This document shows, in pieces, positions 10,206 to 22,525 of a stretch of DNA of 64,000 nucleotides. Source of the stretch: Hemerocallis citrina (lineage: Eukaryota; Streptophyta; Magnoliopsida; Asparagales; Asphodelaceae); NCBI GenBank assembly GCA_017893485.1, contig CM030368.1:114241720-114305719 (forward strand), read 5' to 3'. Below the pieces are notes generated by a model. That model was not told where the DNA came from, made no database searches, and saw nothing but the letters and a program-made list of their open reading frames with translations. The position numbers and the translations under genes were made by a program. How positions within the stretch are numbered: the stretch's first letter is position 1; each line of letters opens with the position of its first letter.

Positions 10206-10978
10206 ACCCTTCCCTATCTTATAATTCACCAACAAACCCTAGCCTCCACTTCCCTAACCAACTCAAATATTTTGATTTTCTCCATCTTCTCTCTCAATTT
10301 TCGTTGGGTTCTCCTATTCTTTTCTATTCCATGGCTTCTCGGGGTCCTTCGACAACGGGAAAATGATCGAAATCTAAGGGTAAGAATCCTACCACTACCT
10401 CTTCCATATACATTATAGCGCCCCGAATTTCCAATAAATAAAATTAGAAATATGTGGCACAATTTCCAGAATCAACTTCAATGTAATCATAAACATAGCA
10501 ACCAAATACAGTGAAATTTAAAACTTTTTATTACATCAATTATTTACAAAGCACAGCAGAAAATTAAATACCTTGAATTACAATTTCTTTCTTTTACAAT
10601 ACATTCTTTTACAGTTTACATAAGCCACATTATAATTCTACTACAAGCTTCCAAATCCCAAGCTATAGGCACCAACGTGTAAAACATGAGGCTAGAGATA
10701 ACCCTAACCCCCAAAACTACAGGGGTCAGCCATAACGATGTGAGTGACATCAAAAGAATACAATGTAAATAAAACATAAATGAATAAAATTATAAACAAC
10801 ACATACCAACAGTAGTAACAAATGGATAATGAAATAACGATAAATAAAGCATGAAAACATCAAGTGAAACTAGACTAAGTGTCAAGTGTAGGAAAACAGA
10901 AAACAAACATGCATAAAACCAAGTCAAGATAACACAAATGCAATATGATGACTCTCTAATGCATACTTGTTAGATTCT

Positions 10979-11050
10979 ATGCATTCCATACTACATAGGT
11001 CTAGTGCAAGCCCTTGTCATTCTCCACTTTATATGGTTAGATCCCTCGTT
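10979..11050 (-). promoter_or_regulatory. Shared LTR 3' module in C1 (core)
   Basis: The minus-strand core ATGTAGTATGGAATGCAT (10996-10979) lies just 3', in LTR sense, of a 'gagggatctaacca' phrase and a 'gggcttgcac' phrase. It is the same arrangement as in C2, C3 and the TK1 LTRs. The GTCAGT hairpin is degenerate here. Confidence 0.5.
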
Positions 11051-11084
11051 ATGCAACTAATCCTACTACGGTGATAAAAAAAAT

Positions 11085-11365
11085 CTAGAATACTTCGCGA
11101 ATAGGCATCACAACCCACGACGCGCAGGCATCATGTAAGAATAGCTCTGATCCCCAGGAAGAATCACCTCCCTGACGTGTACCCCATGAATATGTTTGCG
11201 AGACCCTCGACATGCAGATACACTAGTACATCCTGTGAATAGGCCCGCCAACTTTTGACACGCGAATGCACCTATATGCTCCGTGAATAGGCTAGCAGAC
11301 CCTGGACACGCGAACATACTAAATGTCCACTCGAGACAGAACAACACAGTCCTGGAACGCATATG
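11085..11365 (-). repeat. Imperfect ~75-bp tandem repeats in LTR C1
   Basis: A phrase like 'gtgaataggc...gaccctcgacacgcgaa' recurs about four times. It sits immediately 5' (in LTR sense) of the shared core, where C2, C3 and the TK1 LTRs each carry different repeats. Confidence 0.55.
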
Positions 11366-14300
11366 TTAGACTAGACCCCTAGAGCATATACTTACATTTC
11401 CCATGTTCTATCACATCTCCATTAGTGCTTCTCCTTAAGTTAATTATTATTAAAACACCAACCCTTACTCTAGAGTTAGTGTATCCTAATGGACTTAATT
11501 CCACAACAACAACCCCAAGACCCAACTGGTCATAAATCCACAAAATTTCATCTACCGGTTCATAGGAATCCAACTCAACTCCTTGAGACTCACAAAACGA
11601 ATATCAAGACCAAAACTTTCAATAAAACTCTTAATTCCATTATTAAAACGTTTATATAAATAAAAACTTCTCAAGTCAACAAAATCCAAATCCGTTTGAT
11701 GTATTCGTTATTCTAGAACTGAAATAAAATATTAAATGACTGAAAATCAGATTTTGAAGTCGTAGAATATCACAAAACATCAATTTCTTCAAAAAAAACA
11801 TATGTATGTCACTTTATAAGGTCATTAGAATAAAAATTAAAATTCTATTATAATCAAAATATAACTCTCTGTAAAATACTGTAATCTGTAGTAAAAATAT
11901 CATCTAAAACAATAGATCAATAATCCATAAGTTTGAAGAAATAATCGTTCAAGAAAAATGAAAAAAAAACAACTAACAAAAAAGCCAAAAACAATGATGT
12001 TGTTCGACCTTACAGTCAACCGACATGACAGTCGACCTTCATTTTAGTTCAAAAAATGGACAGTCGACCTTCATGTCAAAAACAGCCCATACAACAGCTT
12101 TAAATTTCGGGCACTTCTCAACAGATACTTAATTTAAACTCTTTAAAAACATGAATTTAAAAAATTAAAATCCTGAGATGATCAAATACAACTTGTATAA
12201 CATATAGGAGTTTATAAAACTATTCAAAATCTCATCAAGGTCATAAAAGAGCAATTTTTTCATCAAATCTTCAAAACAGTAAAACATAGATATATATAGT
12301 GTGTATGTGTGTGTTTTGCATCAGTAAAACACCAAAATTTCATCATCTAGGATTATTTTATTGTTCAAATCCATCTCAGTATTAAATCAACTCAAATCCT
12401 ATCGAACACTTCACAAAATCACAAAAGCTCAATTTTTTGCCATACACACAACAGACCCAAGATTTCCCCACTTCACCATATTGAAAACTTGATCTCTGTT
12501 GATCTAAAAACCCTTCTTATAACTCATTAAACCCCTCACATTAGTTTCCCATGAATGTGTGTAGTTACAACATGCATTTATCAAGTTTAACTTCGTCAAA
12601 AACCCAAAATAGAGCATATATGATATACACACAGTGAAAGTTCTTCTTTAATCAATTTTGAGCATTATGAGTCCTACCACTCCTTATAATCAATCAAAGC
12701 AGCAAGTAAATGGAAGGAAGAAACATACCCATGATTAATACAACAACCATTCATCAAATTTTATTCATCAAAACTACCGAGCAATGTGTATGTATGTATG
12801 TTCAACAGAAAAGAACTCATTTTTATTCAAGTTTGTGCATCTTCATCATATAATCTCAACATACATGTTCAAATCAGTAACCATTTGAAAGAAAGTAACA
12901 TGCCCATGATCTCTTTTAGTTTCTTAACAAACTCAAGTCATTTATTTAGGGTTTTAATCATCAATAGCATAGTTTTCATGAAAAGATTAAATTTTTATTC
13001 ATTCATCCATCAAAATTCAGTATATCATCATACCATTAGCTAACATTCTTTCTAATAGACAAATTACCACATACAACATGCTTAGAATAATACGAAAATA
13101 AACATATGTCACTCACCTTATTGAAGAATCAACCGAAATAATAAGGAGAATAAGAAAAGTCATTCATTTCGCAAAAATCCAAGATCCTTGCTTCAAAACT
13201 CCCAGAAAACCAATAATAAAATAATATTTTGTTTTTGCAGAGGAGGGGGACGGCTGTAGTGGCTCTTTAATAGGCCAAAATCTGGGTTTTTAGGGTTTTA
13301 CAAGTTATATGGAAACATCATTCAACAAATTATTCCTTTACATATATAGATCTTTCTTTAATAAAGTAGTTAAATAAGTTAAATAAATTAAAATAAAACT
13401 AAATTCCTTTACTACTGAGTTATCCAGCCATCAAGTATAGCATAGAAATTTAAAAAAAATCGGATTTGTACTCCAAGTGGTAATTTTGCACAAAAGCCTC
13501 TCTCTTTGAAATATTTTCAAATATGTCAAATAAATATCAAGAAAATCCAGAAATTCATAAATAATACCTACTAACAATTATTAGATTTTCCAAACAAAAT
13601 TTCTGAATTTTAGTTTCCAAGAAAAATATTTGCACAAGGTTCAACTTAAATTCCATATTTTCAAAAATACCATATATGTTTAAATCCTTACAAAATAAAA
13701 TCTAAATATATTTTAAATAAATTTTATCTTTAATAATGACCATGGCCAGCCCCAAAAGCAGCAAAAACGAATTTTCATTATTTGTTTGAGATTCAATCGG
13801 CTTTTTACATAAAAGCCCTCCTCTTTTGATGTATTTATAAAAATAGTTTATTCATTCAAAAAAATCCCAAAATTTAGGATATAGTCCATTATAAATAGGA
13901 GAATTTATTCAAAATTTTGAAATTGGAGATTTGCACCAAAAAAATATTTGCACGTGTTTTGCACGTCTAAAATTGACAAATTCATAAAATAGTCAAATTA
14001 ATTTAAATAAATCTGAAAAACTAAAATATCATAAATAAATGAGGAAAATCAATCATTAACCATAAAATTCTAAGAATTCAAAATTTTCTAACTTTGCACG
14101 TGTGTTGCACGTGCAAAATTGCACGTTTAAGAAATAGTCAAAATAGTCAACTTTACCAATTTAATATTATTTAATAATGCATTTTATTTTGCGGGGTGTT
14201 ACATACATTACTGGGGAGGGCATAGCTTTTCGATACAATGGATATCATTTGGAAGAGGAAGTGGTAGATTTCTTACCTAACTTGGCCCCAAATTGACCCA

Positions 14301-14479
14301 GCAACATCAGCGATTTGACCTTTGTTGATCGTCGTTCTCCTTCTTGCTTAGATTTCGACCATGTCTTCAGGTCGCGATCAATTCCTCCTCGGATAACGAT
14401 CTCGTCGGTGCACAAAAATTTTCTTCATCCGTTGCATTCGAGGTGACATGGGCTCCTATCTACCCAAGTAATCATATAG

Positions 14480-16732
14480 TATTAATAGGTCGTAGGGTAC
14501 AATTTCACTACCCTAATCATCAGCAAGTTAATAGCACTCTTCGGTAATAAAATCATCCCCAATCATCAATTTAAACTAGGCTATTCTAACCTTAAACAAG
14601 CTAGAAAATTAAGAATAACTAACAAGTTGCACATGAATGAGATAAACAACTTATTCTAATCTTAAACACACTAGATGTATATAAGCACAACTCTAACATT
14701 ATCAAATATGATTCAAGAGTTAGATAGTCATCAATCTATGTCTATTCTAAAGCCAAAATATGATGGTAACTAGTATATATTCAAAACTGCGAGCCAACTA
14801 TTCAACATGCAGTTCGTGTTGTTTTCAAAAATCATCATTAATCAGATACTCAATAGAATTTTAAGTTTTTATATTCTACATGAAGATCATTGTGTCTACT
14901 TTAATTTCTCAATTGGAAAATTTCTCAAATTACTTCATTTTAGTGATGGAAATGGCCTCAAACTGATATGCAGGTAAAATTTCAGAACTGATAAAATTGT
15001 CGACCAGTTTCTCATCAAACTCATTTAAAATAACAAATGATAACTATTGTTTATAAAATTTGGTAGGAATGTTCTAAAAATAGAGAAGTATCAACTATCC
15101 AAATTTTAGCTAAAAATGCCAAGTGTTCAGAAAGATATGATGTTTTGAATTTGGTATAGTTTACAAGACCACATATACACTATTTCTTAACAATAGCAGC
15201 AATTTGTATTTTATAAAAATAGCAAATGATACTTAGAAATTGTAAAAATTAGTGGAGATGCTCTATACTGACATGAGATACTATTGTAAAAAAAAATTTC
15301 TTTAATTTCTATTAATCATGGAGATATAGCATTCAGTAACTAGGTGTGAAATAACAAACATAATCAGAAAATAAATTGGTTCCAACAGCACTTTCATATC
15401 TTCTAAAAATAGTAAACTTCATCCAAACATTATGAAAATTGGTGGAATTACTATAGACATGTATCAGAAGATACTGTAAAAATTTCAGTTCTAAATTCCA
15501 AACGATTATTGAGATATGATTTTTAGAAACTAGGCATGTACAATCAAGACAGAACCAAAAAATAGGTTTTTGTTCCAGCAACTATTTGTATTTATTTAAA
15601 ATATCAAACCATATTCAAAAATTACAAAATTTTGTGGGGTTAATATGGGTATATGTGAGATGTTATTGTAAAAATTTTAACCCCAAATTCTAAAAGACCA
15701 CTTAGATATGAATTTCCCTATCTATTCATACAAAACTACTACAAGATCATGCATTTCTAGTAATTAGTATACTTAGCACTTGTATTAATTTATAATCATA
15801 CAATTATTTTTCATTCACATCATCATGCAAACCAAATTAGTAACCTTCATCAGATTTTAATACAAATCAAGCATGAATAGAGTTATAGAAAGACACCCAC
15901 TTTAAGAATTGATGGTTTCTCTTTTGCTTCTTTTTCTTGTTGCTTTGGCCTCCTTCTCCTCCTAGCTATTTTGCACCTTTTGACTCCTTCACCAAATGAT
16001 CAGTTGCTATGGGTTGAAAGAGACTTAGAGAGTAGAGAATGGGCTTAGAATGAAGTTTAGAAAGTGTGAATTTGATTGGGAATGAAGTAAGTAAAAATTA
16101 CGGAACAAAATTGAGTTTAAATGGTCTCACTCTCCTCTCTTTCTCTCATGGACGGCAATGGACTATGGTAAAGGTGAGATGGGATGGGGGTTGGGCCAAG
16201 TGTTCAACTTAGTGTAATATTGAAACTTGGTCAAACCTAGAAACTTGATTTCCATCGTGATGTTTGAAACCAAGGAAAGATAAGCCCATGGTATTAATCC
16301 ATGGTTTAATGTAGGGTTTAATAAGATAGGGTATTTGTAGTATACAAATAGTGTACAATTGTACATATATGTATTGTAAAATAATATGTTGTATACAATT
16401 GAGACAACACACACAATCAATTAAGATAATATCACTAACATGTGCGATCACACTCAATTGTCAAATATTATCAAACAATACAATTGTTAGTTATCATAGT
16501 AATACTATATGTTCTGTCTCAATTATAGTTGTGACAAGTATACAATTCAATTGAGAAATACCCCAATTTTAGTTCACAAATGCACCTTCGTTGAGTTCAA
16601 AACATACCGAATAATATGTTTCATTATTTACTCAATTAAATTTGAGGAAAATTTTATTAATATATGCAGCTCCCAAACGTGCATAGATTAATATACAAAA
16701 TAGTTATATACTATTTTGTGGGATCTTATATT
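14480..16732 (-). mobile_element. Degenerate 3' LTR of old element E, left end unclear
   Basis: AT-rich sequence directly following, on the minus strand, a polypurine tract (16733-16745). It is thus placed as the 3' LTR of element E. It has ~190-bp internal repeats and an R-region-like stretch near 15900-16130 resembling 28900-29070 in C2. No clear terminus is found on the left, so it may be truncated. No gene seen. Confidence 0.5.
15050..15720 (-). repeat. ~190-bp diverged repeats in LTR of E
   Basis: Three to four copies of a unit with the phrases 'ttggtggaattactatagacatg', 'agatactgtaaaaatttcag', 'ctaaattccaaacg' and 'gagatatgat'. A similar unit occurs once at 28560-28720 in LTR C2. Confidence 0.55.
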
Positions 16733-16745
16733 ACTCCGTCCTTAG
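16733..16745 (-). other. Polypurine tract of element E
   Basis: Minus strand CTAAGGACGGAGT, preceded by TGAGGACATAACAATT. TK1 has the parallel GGGGACGGAACTATTCTAAGGAGAGAGTG just before its 3' LTR (45181-45209). This is the plus-strand priming site in such elements. Confidence 0.6.
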
Positions 16746-16839
16746 AATTGTTATGTCCTCAGAACGACGTTTAGTGGAGAGGAAAGCAATACACAATTTA
16801 TTAATTGTTCAGTAGCTGCGTTCATCAATAGTCTTCAGA

Positions 16840-17715
16840 TTTCTAAATGACTCCCTTGGCGAGCTTGTCCTTCCAAGATACTTGTTGCCAACTAGCATGC
16901 CTCCTAGGACTCACTGTGATTCCCTCTGTCGTCCATCCATCTCTGCGTGGAAAGCTGTGCTGAAGTTGGCTCCCATTCCCAAAGCTTCTCGTCGATTCCT
17001 GTAACATCGTGAAGTAATCTGGCAATCCTGCTGAAGGTTCTCGATACTGGTACTCCTAAAGCTTTCGAACCATTGAAGTATATTTGCGCCAGCTTCCTTA
17101 GCGACCAAGTAATTCTTGTTTCCAGAAACATGCTGGTTTGGTCAATTCCTTCCAAATCGAGTCGTTTATCGCTCAGACTTCTAGGTAGCTTCATAATGAA
17201 TTCCATGCTGACGCCCTCCTGCTTCGCTCTGGAGTAGACAACGGCCGCATTAGTCATCAGGCTTTTGGTCTTAATTTTCTGGTTCCTGCAATATCATTAT
17301 CTAGCCACAAAGTTAGTAATGTTATGCTTGATTCTGATCGCCAACAATGCTGCTCCACACCTCAATACTTCTTCTTTGTGTCGGTGGCCACTCCTTCCTA
17401 AGAAAAATGGACAAAGCTAATAAATGCAGCTCCAGTCTTCTTGCAACTTCTTCGACGCTCCTACTAAATGCTTGGCATGACCCTTCTTCGTCTTTGGCAC
17501 ATCTTCCTCCTTGACACGAACCTTGTGGTGATCTAACTACAAGTCGATTTTGGAGAACCTCGTTGCTCCCTAATGTTGTTTGAACAAGCCATAGATGGAT
17601 ACCTGCCTCGAGCCGTAACGTGGTTCACTCATATTGCTTGATGCCCAATCCCACAGATCCATCCATCTTTCCTACAAGCAAAGAAAATTGGTGCTACTCC
17701 AAGCGAAGCACTAGG
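16840..17715 (-). pseudogene. Old chromovirus-type RT-integrase remnant (element E)
   Basis: From 17715 leftward: LGVAPIFFACRKDG (RT), FSKIDL and VRVKEEDVPKT, KGHAKHLVGASKKLQED, EGVATDTKK, then directly the integrase zinc region (TNFVAR), VSMEFIMKLPRS, ITWSLRKLAQIYF, GVPVS and TDFSTAFH-like ends. The RNase H is missing, so an internal deletion joined RT to integrase. Many frameshifts and stops make this far older than TK1. The upstream RT residues continue at 24756 beyond solo LTR B1. Confidence 0.75.
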
Positions 17716-17720
17716 CCTAA

Positions 17721-18252
17721 TGTAACCCCCATTTTCAATTATACAGATTTGGATTTTCTGTGTTCGTATTATTGTATTTTAATTTTCCGTATTTCTTCTT
17801 GTTCTTTTAAACTCTATTGCATACATTCAATATTTTTTTTTTGTGTCAAGCCCAATTAATCCTATAGTTTGTAAGCCTAATCTATTTTAATTACAATTAT
17901 TTTCCCCTTCTATCCTATCCCACTGCACAAATCATTTAATTCCATATCTTATTCAGTGTGAGGCTCAACTCAAGCACTGGGCCTATTGTAACCCCCATTT
18001 CCAAATATACGGATTTGGATTTTCTATCTTTGTATTATTTTGTTTTAATTTTCCGTATTTCTCCTTGTTCTTTTAAACTTTATTGCATACATTCAATAAT
18101 TTTTTCTTTTTGTGTCAAGCCTAATTCATCCTATAGTTGTAAGCCCAATCTATTTTAATTACAATTATTTTTTCCTTCTATCCTAGCCTACTCTACAAAT
18201 CATTTAATTTCCTACCTTAATCATTGTGAAGCCTAACTCAAGCCCATAATCT
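17721..18252 (+). repeat. 266-bp tandem duplication of the LTR B1 start
   Basis: TGTAACCCCCATTT occurs at 17721 and again at 17987. The following ~230 bp match closely with scattered changes, and each copy ends in an 'aactcaagcc/act' phrase. The LTR therefore has two tandem candidate 5' ends upstream of its TATA box. Confidence 0.75.
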
Positions 18253-18254
18253 AC

Positions 18255-18260
18255 TATAAA
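18255..18260 (+). promoter_or_regulatory. TATA box of LTR B1
   Basis: CTACTATAAAACC about 530 bp into the LTR, right before the sequence switches from AT-rich U3 to a C-rich leader. The equivalent in LTR B4 is TATATAAA at 56399. Confidence 0.45.
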
Positions 18261-19702
18261 ACCAACCCAACTCAAACAAAAAGAAACCCAACAATTCACG
18301 AAAAATCACCACTCCTTCACTTCCTAACTGAAACCCATACTATCCTCCTAATTACAACCCAATAAAATCTATTAAAAAAAACATAACCTACACCACTAAC
18401 TCTTAATCTATTATCCATTAATCACCCTATTATTATAATATAACTATTATTAAAATTCCCCACTTCCTCTTCCTCCCCTGCTCATCATCCCGGCCATCAC
18501 TATATCCACTTCCATTTGAGCTCCACTCCTAGCTCCGGCAATCCAACACCTCAAATCACTACAGCCTTCTCCTTCTTCATCTTCTTCACACCGATCTCCA
18601 CCCTCCACCATTGCCGCACCTCCACTGCCACCCGAACCCATCATTTCCCTCACCACTGCCATCACCATCCTTTCTACTACTGCTCCTACCCATTCCAGTC
18701 ACCATAGACCACTGCCGCCCCTATCGCCTTCACCTTTTCGACCACCAACAGCCCCGAGTGCCATTACTGACCACCACAAGCCTCACCCCTACCGCTGCTG
18801 CATCCCGATGCCACCGAGCCCCACCATCGCTGTCATCCTCATCATCTCACCCCGGCACCACCATCGACAGAACCCTAGCAGCTCCCGTACTCCACCATTG
18901 ACCACCGCAACACCCCGCTATCACTACCTCCTCCTTGCCGTCGCCCGATCATCCTAGCGCCACCAAGCACCAATAACCGTAGACCCGAGCCCCAACTCTC
19001 TCTTGTTGCAGTCGCCCTTACATGTCACGCTCCGCTTCCCAAAATACGGAATACGAGTACATGTCATTAGCCCAGCAAATGACTAACGTCATCTATAAGT
19101 TGTTTATCCGATTAACTCAACAATATAATCAATACAGAACAATTGCACGAGCAATAATAATAATCTCATGAACAATAATACTTGAAATGAAGCAATATAA
19201 AATATCCAAGTATAATATTAATCCAACATCTGGAAACAAATAGCAATATTCGGGTCATAAGCCCAAAACAATGAAATAACAATAGTTCAATAATTAAGTC
19301 TTCATAACAAAGCAATAAATATTTATTCAGCGGCGATGCAATCAATTCCTTCACGAATGTTGTTCTCCTAATCCGTCAGGAAATTCTCCATCAACACCTG
19401 TAAACACTTCATCTAAAAAGAGGATAAAAATTGTCCTTAGAGCAAGTCATGGACAGCAAGTAGAGAAAGAAGGAAACAATGGAATAACGATATAACAATG
19501 AAGCCAATGGATTAATAGGAATAAATAACATGGCCCGATAGTAATAATCAATAACATGGTAATCGATGCAACGGTTCGGTATCAATAACACTTAGACAAT
19601 AATCAATATAGATAGGAACAATGATAAACAAAATGCAATGTCGAAGTGATGCAAACCCTTAAGTCTATTATTCATTTTAATCCTAACTAATGCACGTACT
19701 AC

Positions 19703-19719
19703 TGCATCCCATACTACAG
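19703..19719 (-). promoter_or_regulatory. Shared LTR core in B2
   Basis: Minus strand CTGTAGTATGGGATGCA, matching the A/C/TK1 core. The B1 equivalent is CTGTGGTATGGGACGCA at 24081-24097. Confidence 0.4.
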
Positions 19720-22035
19720 GTTCGATGCATGCAATCAATTTCGTTTAGATCGAGTGGTGAATTCTATAGATCATGTGTCGGTACGGTAATCACTGATACG
19801 ATACAATATTGTTGCTCGATACATTCCGGTGATTCACTAATTCATTGATACATTGGTACATTGATACATTAATACGATTCATTGATACAATTCATTGATA
19901 CAATACACGAAAGATTGGGATGTGATAGTCAGCACTCCACAATCAATCGATAAACAATGATCGACACAGTCATTATATTATTCACTACTCAAGTCATTTC
20001 CTTAAACCCCGGCATGTTAATTATTTTATTAATGCAACGATACAATATGCAATTAATAGACATTTCGGTGAACAATAGTATCAATAGGGGAACAATAGGT
20101 TGGAAACATTAAATAGGATAATTAGAATGATGAAAATAACTCATTAGGATCATGCCGTACAACATAAATACATTAATTTATGCAATAGAACGATATAGGA
20201 ATAATTAATCTATTAAAATCTGAAATACAAAATTCTGGACAGCAAGAATAGTCTGTACAAAAATACAGTTTTCCGCTATTTCAGAACTCGAAAAAAGAAT
20301 CCGTCAGAAGTTCTAGAAACTAGACATCCTCACGGTTCCAACACATATTTAAAGTTCAAAATCCGACAATAGTAGCTAGGTCAAAACCATCATTCTTTAC
20401 AGATTTTATGTTTAGGCAGAAATTCGACATCAAATTATTATAATTTTAGAACAGCAAAAACTCAATAATAAATTCATTAAAAATATTTATTAGACTCCTA
20501 AACATGACAACTAACATTCTGGAAATTTTCAAAGCAATATTTTAATGTTAGAACAGCCTTTTAACAGTTTAAACATGAATCATACGAGAATCTGAAATTC
20601 TAGAAACAAAAACACAGCTGTAGTAAAACGAGCAAAACTTTTGCTACACAACTCGGAATTCAAAAATTCAAGATGTTCTGGAAACTAGAACGACGAGTCT
20701 ACAATTCTTGTTCAGAAAGTAATTTAATTTAAGATCGTTTATTGGGTCAAAATAGCAGACAAATTTTAGGCAGAAAGCAAGATACAGGTTATTGGGTATT
20801 TGTCCATGAAAATAAATTAATTAAACATGACGGGTATCAATTCTATTAGTCAATAAGTTATATAATCAGCATGATGGGTGTCAAAACATGATAAAAATAT
20901 TATAACACACTCATACATCAATTTATTATCAATCATCTATCAATCGATCAAACAACATACAACCTAGCAATTCTCTACAATAATTTATTTGTGTCTACTA
21001 TATGAACAACCCTATTATCAATTCTATATGCACTCATGAAAGATCTAAACTTTAGATTCAAAAGGGGCACGCTGTCAATAATATTGGGGTTAGCTCGTGT
21101 AAACTCTCAATAAACCCAACGAAGAGATGAACAATGGATAATACGATAACAAAGACATCTACTTGCAAGAGTTTCAAGAAAACTTGAATTTGATGCAATT
21201 AGCAATTCAAGAGGACGGTGAATTGCCTTATAAATGGTGAAAGCGAATATCAAGAATAACGGAATAAGAATCCCAAAGCAACGAACCCATGAACACACAA
21301 TCACACGTGCAATATACGTGCAATAAAAGATCCGAGCAAACAAAGAGACAGCGACAACTGCAACAAGACAACAGCAATGTCAGTAATAGCTAGGGCCAAG
21401 GGGGCGGCGATGCTGGTGTCTTGACAGTGGTGCAACGGTAGGGTCGACGACGGGCTAGGCGACGGTAGCATTGCGATGGCGACGCGATGGAAATGGGAGG
21501 AGGGAGAATCGGGATTTGGGGTTTTGACTGGCATTTGTCGAGGATAGGGAAGAGATCAGGGGGAGTTCTGTGGTGTCGTTGGCATCATGGAGAGATGGCG
21601 CCGACGAGGGGAGGTGGCGACGGGGAAGTGGTCGCCGAAGGATGGCCGGGGAAGACAGCCAGGGAAGAAGCCGGAGATTGGTTTGGAGGATTTGGGTAGG
21701 AAATCAGTGACGGGGAGCGAGAACGAGATAGGAGAGAGAATAAGAGGCTAGGGTTCCAATTTGTGCAAATTATAGGGTTTGCAGTAGAGTTATATTTATA
21801 GGGTACAATTAGGGTATTGGGTTAGTGGTTTAGTGTCCAATAATAGAGGTTTTGGGTCAAGATCAATTCAAATTGGGTTTTAGGGTTCAATTAAGAGATA
21901 GATCAAAATCAATAGGGTTGAAATAAAAAAATACCCACAATTAAATAAAATATAATAGCCCAATCAAGAAGAACGGAAATTTTTCATGAACAAATTTAAT
22001 CAAAAAGAAAATAATCGAGAAAGAACAATAAGGTA

Positions 22036-22095
<60 letters not shown>

Positions 22096-22096
22096 T
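22036..22096. repeat. (TA)n microsatellite in LTR B2
   Basis: About 55 bp of uninterrupted TA dinucleotides flanked by 'tattta' and 'aaat'. Confidence 0.95.
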
Positions 22097-22144
22097 CAAA
22101 TAGTGAAATTCATATAAAATTGAGCAAGCTCAGGCTTAAAACAA

Positions 22145-22278
22145 AATAATAATAATAATGCTAATAATAATGTTAAAAATAATAGTACCGATAACAATAA
22201 TAATAACAACAATAATAACAAATATTAATACAAACAGCAATAAGAATAACAATAATAATAATAATAATAATAATAATA
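22145..22278. repeat. (AAT)n-rich stretch in LTR B2
   Basis: Impure AAT/ATAAC trinucleotide run ending in a clean (AAT) tract at about 22250-22278. A similar run lies at 48680-48780 in LTR B3, the same LTR position in the same orientation. Confidence 0.8.
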
Positions 22279-22525
22279 TGCATCACAATAGGATTTGAGT
22301 TTAACAATTTATTAAAATTTGAAAATTAATAATATGAATAGTCGATCAATTAGTGATCGAAAACAAGTTCAAATATATCATTATTCAAAATTAATAAAAT
22401 CTCGATTAGAAAACACTTTAATATAAGATCCGAAATGAATTTAGCACAAAATAAATTTATAAAAAAATTAAATTATGGAAAATACACGGAAAATACTAAT
22501 TACCGGGAATGAGGGCTACATTACG

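Larger units (their letters stand above)
10414..14203 (-). mobile_element. Solo LTR C1
   Basis: 3790 bp flanked by perfect 5-bp duplications TACAT (10409-10413 and 14204-14208). In LTR sense it starts TGTAACACCCCGC at 14203 and ends ...GGGGCGCTATA, so the terminal CA has decayed to TA. Landmarks on the minus strand: the poly(A)-like motif near 10532-10514, the shared core at 10996-10979 and repeats at 11085-11365. No gag-pol is attached, so it is a recombined solo LTR. Its 13104-13108 ATATG is the empty counterpart of the site used by LTR B3 in C3. Confidence 0.85.
10331..14290 (+). pseudogene. Opposite-strand gene, N-terminal part (copy 3), split by LTR C1
   Basis: An ATG at 10331 follows a pyrimidine-rich leader with an AAACCCTAGCC phrase. 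It opens a frame beginning MASRGPSTTGK that runs into the C1 insertion. Removing 10414-14203 and one target duplication restores an uninterrupted join (SSIYI + TGEGIAFRY), continuing HLEEEVVDFLPNLAPN to a stop near 14298. One TGA lies at codon 12. The Lys/Ser/Thr-rich start resembles copy 2 in style, so I infer it is the N-terminus of the same gene, but the parts do not overlap and this is not proven. Confidence 0.45.
19023..22520 (-). mobile_element. Solo LTR B2, nested in B1 in reverse orientation
   Basis: The plus strand starts TGTCACGCTCCGC and ends AGGGCTACA. Flanks are TTACA (19018-19022) and TTACG (22521-22525), a 5-bp duplication with one change. It has the same family ends as B1, B3 and B4. 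On the minus strand, a TATAAATA sits near 21800-21793, followed by a GC-rich leader (21720-21380). A family-B element thus inserted into another B LTR. Confidence 0.8.

Noticed and set aside
18516..18901. Pro/Ser/His-rich open frames
   Set aside because: C-rich low-complexity leader of LTR B1; no domain and no splice structure.
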